From an uncultured Nitrosomonadales bacterium (GTDB lineage Bacteria > Pseudomonadota > Gammaproteobacteria > Burkholderiales > Gallionellaceae): a DNA stretch of 7,089 bases. This document shows positions 3,834 to 7,089 of the stretch, piece after piece; the first letter of the stretch is position 1, and the number at the start of each line of letters is the position of its first letter. Below the pieces are notes generated by a model that saw only the letters and a list, made by a program, of their open reading frames with translations, was not told the DNA's origin and did no database searches. The stretch is from positions 1 through 7,089 of the forward strand of contig CAIZNF010000132.1 of the NCBI GenBank assembly GCA_903934275.1. The letters are read 5' to 3'. A program made the translations under genes and the position numbers.

Positions 3834-5174
3834 TTATTTCACCGCACGTAAACCTGCTTGTACCGGCACTAACTCTATACCGGCTTGCTCTAATATCCAC
3901 GCTTCGATTTTGACGTGCCACAAGTGCAGCAAGTCGAGTTCCCGCTGGATGTAATGTTTTTCGGCTATCGCGCTCGGCTTGTGTCCCATAATCTGCGCCA
4001 CGATTCCGGCAGGGACTTCCACCCACTCAGATAATGTGCCAAAGGAACGGCGCAAACCATGCAGGGACAGCGCGGGAAGTGCGGCGGCGGCCAGTGCCTT
4101 GACGTGTTGAATACGCGGCTCTTCAAGCCTTCCCGATGCAGCGGTCGGGCTTGAGAAAACAAACTCATTGCGGCGCGGCAAGGCGGCTATTAAATGCTCC
4201 AGATAAGGGGTCAACGGTATGGTGCGCTCGCCTTCCACCTTGTCGCGTATGGTCAGGCTCTTCCACTGAAAATCCACATCAGCCCAGCGCAGCGCGGCCA
4301 GTTCGTTGCGCCTTGCGCCGGTCAATAGCAAGCCTTGCAAATAAGCGGCGATTACCGGATTGCCAATCTTTCGCACGGCTTCAAACCACGGCTTGATTTG
4401 CGCCCGGCGTAGGCTGTCATTTTTTTTAACTTGCACCGTTGGAACCTTGCGCTTCACGTCATCAGACTGACACACACCAGCTTGCACGGCGGCACTATAG
4501 GTTTCATGCTTGGCGCACCATGTCAGGAAGGCGCGCAGGGCGCGGAAGGCTTGGGCGGCAGTGGTGGGGGCTTGCTTTGATTCTTTATCCAGCCATGCAG
4601 CAATGGCCTTTGCGTCAACGTCAGCAAGGCGCATTTTCATCAGCGGCACCAGTACACCGGGGCGAGTTTTTTTCGATTCTCCCGGTCGGGTTCCACGTTT
4701 GCGCTTCACTCCACCAGCTTGCACAAAATAGGAATGGTGGGCTTTGTGCTTTTCGCCCCATTCCGGCTTGCCGTCTTTCATGGATGCGCTACGCTCGGCA
4801 ACATAGACTTGCCATGCTTCGGCCACGGTCACCGATTCGCGGGCTTGCTGTGCTATCAGGGCGGCACGTTCGGCTTCCTTGGCGGCCACGGCATCAGCTA
4901 TCACTTGGCGCGGGTCTATGCCTTGGTCGGTCATCACTTTAAGGCGCGACGCTTCAGCTTGCGCGTCCCCGATTTTCCAGTTGCGCAAGTCACCTATCGT
5001 CATGCGGATGGTTTTATTGTTTAGCGAAGTCTCGAATATGAACGCCTTGGAACCGGCAGCGGTTACACGCAACCCCAGCCCCGGCGTTTTCCTGTCCCCA
5101 TAGATACTTTGCTGTTTGCCTGGTTCGCACTTGAAAGCTGCAACCCTTGCCGATGTGAAGTTTTCCCGTTTCAT
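3834..5174 (-). CDS. Tyrosine recombinase, site-specific integrase of the element
   Basis: A 446-residue protein. Residues 1-95 are the DUF4102-type N-terminal arm-binding domain (DRKTPGLGLRVTAAGSKAFIF, then IGDLRNWKIGDAQAEA). About 112-245 is the SAM-like core-binding domain. About 250-412 is the catalytic domain. The catalytic set is complete: R288 (LTGARRNEL), probable K312 in the beta hairpin, H372 and R375 (LHGLRRSFG), H398 (IMGHKP) and nucleophile Y408 (EKHYIQR). It is therefore probably active. ATG 5174 is supported by AAAGGA (5182-5187). The gene reads away from the tRNA-Thr fragment, which is surely its attachment site. Its C-terminal 10-36 codons are echoed three times further left. 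No excisionase is visible nearby. Confidence 0.95.
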   Translation of the reverse strand: MKRENFTSARVAAFKCEPGKQQSIYGDRKTPGLGLRVTAAGSKAFIFETSLNNKTIRMTIGDLRNWKIGDAQAEASRLKVMTDQGIDPRQVIADAVAAKEAERAALIAQQARESVTVAEAWQVYVAERSASMKDGKPEWGEKHKAHHSYFVQAGGVKRKRGTRPGESKKTRPGVLVPLMKMRLADVDAKAIAAWLDKESKQAPTTAAQAFRALRAFLTWCAKHETYSAAVQAGVCQSDDVKRKVPTVQVKKNDSLRRAQIKPWFEAVRKIGNPVIAAYLQGLLLTGARRNELAALRWADVDFQWKSLTIRDKVEGERTIPLTPYLEHLIAALPRRNEFVFSSPTAASGRLEEPRIQHVKALAAAALPALSLHGLRRSFGTLSEWVEVPAGIVAQIMGHKPSAIAEKHYIQRELDLLHLWHVKIEAWILEQAGIELVPVQAGLRAVK

Positions 5175-5203
5175 GCTGTCATCCTTTCCGTGTAGTGGCT
5201 ATG

Positions 5204-5261
5204 TAGGGGAATTATAGCAATATCGCGGAATACTTATCAACACAAATAAATAGGGAATTAT
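5204..5261. repeat. Direct repeat TAGG(G)GAATTAT, candidate integrase arm sites
   Basis: TAGGGGAATTAT at 5204-5215 and TAGGGAATTAT at 5251-5261, differing by one G. The first copy overlaps the -10 box of the integrase promoter. The location between int and the att core is right for arm-type binding and autoregulation, but two short copies are weak evidence. Confidence 0.4.
5211..5240 (-). promoter_or_regulatory. Integrase promoter
   Basis: On the minus strand, TTGATA (5235-5240), an 18-base spacer and a consensus TATAAT (5211-5216) with the extended TGC before it. The leader is about 30 bases and contains the Shine-Dalgarno AAAGGA. Confidence 0.7.
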
Positions 5262-5340
5262 TCGCATATCCTTGTTTTATGCGGCTTTCAGTGGGTTTTC
5301 GGAATGGCAATCAATGCAGGGAAATGCCGTATTTCTCAGA

Positions 5341-5385
5341 CTTGTAAGCGGTAGGTCGTCAGTTCGAATCCGACAAGCGGCACCA
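5341..5385 (+). other. attachment site: 3' half of tRNA-Thr(UGU)
   Basis: The sequence reads as a tRNA from position 32: loop CTTGTAA with anticodon TGT (Thr), stem strand GCGGT, variable loop AGGTC, T stem GTCAG/CCGAC (one A-C mismatch), T loop TTCGAAT, acceptor strand AAGCGGC, then A and CCA. No matching 5' half (expected GCCGCTT ... ACCGC) lies upstream; the bases before 5341 do not pair. This is the usual scar of integration into a tRNA gene, with the intact copy expected at the other end of the element, left of this window. The T-stem mismatch suggests the fragment is no longer under selection. Confidence 0.85.
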
Positions 5386-5397
5386 TATAGCACAAAC

Positions 5398-5419
5398 AAA
5401 ACCGCCTACGGGCGGTTTT
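5398..5419. terminator. Rho-independent terminator
   Basis: AAAACCGCC (5398-5406) pairs perfectly with GGCGGTTTT (5411-5419) over a TACG loop. The A and T runs on the two sides let it work in both directions. It lies 12 bases after the tRNA CCA and is probably the original tRNA terminator, so DNA to its right is chromosomal. Confidence 0.9.
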
Positions 5420-5548
5420 GCTTTTTATCAACAGCCATGTTGTGTGGTATTTTTCGGCGTATTAATCCAATACGCGCGAAGCAATATTTCGGTAAAATCA
5501 AACTTGCGCATCAATCACGGTGCGCTATTCGTTCGGAAGATATTTATT
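5420..5548 (+). promoter_or_regulatory. sucC leader with possible promoter
   Basis: TAAAAT at 5493-5498 is a possible -10 box, without a good -35 at 17-18 bases. GGAAG (5535-5539) is the likely ribosome site, nine bases before the sucC ATG. I see no riboswitch-like folding here. Confidence 0.4.
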
Positions 5549-6715
5549 ATGAAAATTCATGAATACCAAGGTAAGGAAATCCTGCGACAGTTCGGTGTGC
5601 CGACTCCGCGCGGCGTGGCTTGCTTCAGTGTCGATGAGGCGGTGGCTGCGGCAAAGCAGTTGGGCGGAAGCGTGTGGGTGGTGAAGGCGCAGATACATGC
5701 GGGCGGGCGCGGCAAGGGCGGCGGCGTGAAGGTGGCGAAGACGCCAGAGCAGGTGCGCGAATACGCGAACCAGATTCTGGGCATGCAACTGGTGACGCAC
5801 CAGACCGGCCCCGAGGGACAGAAGGTTAGGCGTTTGCTGATCGAGGAAGGTGCTCAAATTATTAAAGAATATTACATCGGCATGGTGGTCGACCGCAGCA
5901 CGCAGCGCGTGGCGCTGATGGCGAGCAGCGAGGGTGGCATGGATATCGAGGAGGTCGCCGCACACACGCCGGAAAAAATCCACAAGGTCTGGATCGACCC
6001 GGTGAAAGGTTTGACCGATGACGAGTCGGACGAAGTGTCGCGCAAGATCGGTATACCCGAAGTGGCACTGGTCGAGGCGCGTGCTTGTCTGCAAGGCTTG
6101 TATCGCGCCTTCGTGGAGAAGGATGCGATGCTGGCGGAAATCAATCCGCTGGTGCTGACCGGGGATAATCATGTGCGCGCGCTGGATGCGAAATTCAATT
6201 TCGACAGCAATGCGTTGTACCGTCTCCCGGAAATCGTCGCGTATCGCGATCTGGACGAGGAAGATCCCGCCGAAGTCGAGGCCTCGAAATTCGACCTCAG
6301 CTATATCTCGCTGGACGGCGATATCGGTTGTCTGGTGAACGGTGCGGGGCTGGCAATGGCGACGATGGACATCATCAAGCTGTACGGCGGCAACCCGGCA
6401 AACTTCCTCGATGTGGGCGGCGGCGCTTCCAAGGAGAAGGTCACCGAGGCGTTCAAGCTGATGCTGAAAAACCCCAATCTCAAGGCCATTCTTGTCAACA
6501 TTTTCGGAGGCATCATGAAGTGTGACGTGATCGCCGAGGGCGTGGTCGCAGCAGCGCGTGAGGTGCATCTGAGCGTGCCGCTGGTGGTGCGTCTGGAGGG
6601 AACCAACGTGGAACTCGGCAAGAAAATTCTGGCTGAATCCGGTCTGCCGATCATTTCCGGTAACGATATGGCAGATGCGGCTCAAAAAGTCGTGGCCGCA
6701 GCAAAGGGGAAATAA
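5549..6715 (+). CDS. sucC: Succinyl-CoA synthetase (ADP-forming) beta subunit
   Basis: A 388-residue protein, the same length as E. coli SucC. With SucD it makes succinate from succinyl-CoA in the citric acid cycle, yielding ATP or GTP, in the cytoplasm. Residues 1-240 are the ATP-grasp domain: [10 protein letters not shown] at the start, the glycine-rich AGGRGKGGG at 51-59, [10 protein letters not shown] near 128-137, the metal-binding AEINPLV at 196-202 and LDAKFNFD at 212-219. The C-terminal ligase domain shows [18 protein letters not shown] (264-281), [19 protein letters not shown] (316-326) and [12 protein letters not shown]. The frame is open further upstream, but ATG 5549 fits the family start exactly and has GGAAG before it. 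sucD begins two bases after the stop, so the two form an operon. Higher GC than the modules to the left. Confidence 0.98.
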   Translation: MKIHEYQGKEILRQFGVPTPRGVACFSVDEAVAAAKQLGGSVWVVKAQIHAGGRGKGGGVKVAKTPEQVREYANQILGMQLVTHQTGPEGQKVRRLLIEEGAQIIKEYYIGMVVDRSTQRVALMASSEGGMDIEEVAAHTPEKIHKVWIDPVKGLTDDESDEVSRKIGIPEVALVEARACLQGLYRAFVEKDAMLAEINPLVLTGDNHVRALDAKFNFDSNALYRLPEIVAYRDLDEEDPAEVEASKFDLSYISLDGDIGCLVNGAGLAMATMDIIKLYGGNPANFLDVGGGASKEKVTEAFKLMLKNPNLKAILVNIFGGIMKCDVIAEGVVAAAREVHLSVPLVVRLEGTNVELGKKILAESGLPIISGNDMADAAQKVVAAAKGK

Positions 6716-6717
6716 TA

Positions 6718-7089
6718 ATGTCTATTTTGATAAACAAAGACACCAGAGTCATCACCCAGGGCATGACCGGCAAGGTCGGCCAGTTCCACACCTTCCATTG
6801 CCGCGCCTACGCGAACGGAGCGAATTGTTTTGTCGCCGGGGTGAATCCGAAGAAGGCGGGCGAGAATTTTGAAGGCGTGCCGGTTTACGCTTCGGTGATG
6901 GATGCCAAGAAAGCCACCGGCGCGACCGTCTCGGTGATCTACGTGCCGCCTTCCGGCGCGGCTGCCGCGATTGACGAGGCCGTCGATGCCGATCTGGATC
7001 TGGTGATCTGCATCACCGAAGGTATTCCGGTACACGACATGTTGAAGACGCGCTACAGGATGCAGGGCAAGCGCACGATTCTGATCGGG
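6718..7089 (+). CDS. sucD: Succinyl-CoA synthetase alpha subunit, N-terminal part
   Basis: The first 124 codons are in the window; the gene runs off the right edge. The start MSILINKDTRVITQGMTGKVGQFHT carries the CoA-binding Rossmann motif (G15-T25). VYASVMDAKKATGATVSVIYVPP and LVICITEGIP are the conserved following strands. The phosphorylated histidine would lie beyond the edge. AGVNPKKAGENFEG replaces the GGVTPGKGG seen in E. coli, which I associate with betaproteobacterial SucD proteins. The ribosome site is the GGGGA within the last sucC codons. ATG 6718 follows the sucC TAA by two bases, giving tight coupling. Confidence 0.97.
   Translation, partial: MSILINKDTRVITQGMTGKVGQFHTFHCRAYANGANCFVAGVNPKKAGENFEGVPVYASVMDAKKATGATVSVIYVPPSGAAAAIDEAVDADLDLVICITEGIPVHDMLKTRYRMQGKRTILIG

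Noticed and set aside
4439..4942. 167-codon plus-strand frame inside the integrase gene
   Set aside because: It is a shadow of the integrase, which has a complete set of catalytic residues and its own promoter. No ribosome site or domain is visible.
5265..5340. A 5' half of tRNA-Thr directly before the fragment (GCGGCTT at 5281)
   Set aside because: No D arm and no anticodon-stem strand ACCGC pairing with GCGGT is present, so a complete tRNA cannot be folded.
5525..6685. 386-codon open frame antisense to sucC
   Set aside because: Its composition (rich in His, Arg, Gln and Leu) is what the reverse strand of a GC-rich conserved gene gives. sucC is certain, and no start signal or family is seen.
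1..7089. CRISPR array or insertion sequence
   Set aside because: No regularly spaced repeats and no transposase-like protein are seen; the direct repeats found are pairs at promoters or behind modules.

Overview
The window looks like the right-hand end of an integrated mobile element sitting next to core metabolic genes. On the plus strand, sucC (complete, 388 codons) and the start of sucD encode the two subunits of succinyl-CoA synthetase. The SucD N-terminus (GMTGKVGQFHT, AGVNPKKAGENFEG) resembles the type I know from Betaproteobacteria of the Nitrosomonadales/Gallionellaceae kind, so that is my best guess for the host. This is from memory, with no database search. Between element and core lie the 3' half of a tRNA-Thr(UGU) gene, with no 5' half beside it, and its terminator. 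I read this as the att junction.

Leftward from the junction, everything is on the minus strand. First comes a 446-residue tyrosine integrase with its own promoter. Behind it, reading 5'->3' on the minus strand, is a row of small two-gene toxin-antitoxin-type modules: DUF4160/DUF2442, BrnT/BrnA, a ribbon-helix-helix (RHH) regulator followed by HigB/HigA, and DUF4258/HTH. Last is an unrecognised reading frame that runs off the left edge.

The most interesting layer lies between the modules. Short in-frame copies of the integrase's own C-terminus and stop codon precede brnT (36 residues), the RHH gene (11 residues) and the DUF4258 gene (about 10 residues). The intact integrase precedes the DUF4160 gene in the same way. 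A remnant of a second brnA 3' end precedes the longest tail. The pattern is therefore integrase tail, then promoter, then module, repeated four times. This suggests stepwise accretion or exchange of defence/stability modules at the integrase 3' end. Two further elements overlie this: a structured repeat placed just after two antitoxin stop codons, and three copies of a 14-bp palindrome before, inside and at the end of the RHH gene.

Expression signals are asymmetric. The antitoxin genes have clear Shine-Dalgarno sequences (GAGGGG, AGGAG, AAGGAG, GGGAG). Three of the four toxin genes instead have a -10 box so close to the start codon that their mRNAs should be leaderless or nearly so, and the fourth starts at TTG without a visible Shine-Dalgarno. 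All functions are inferred from sequence alone.
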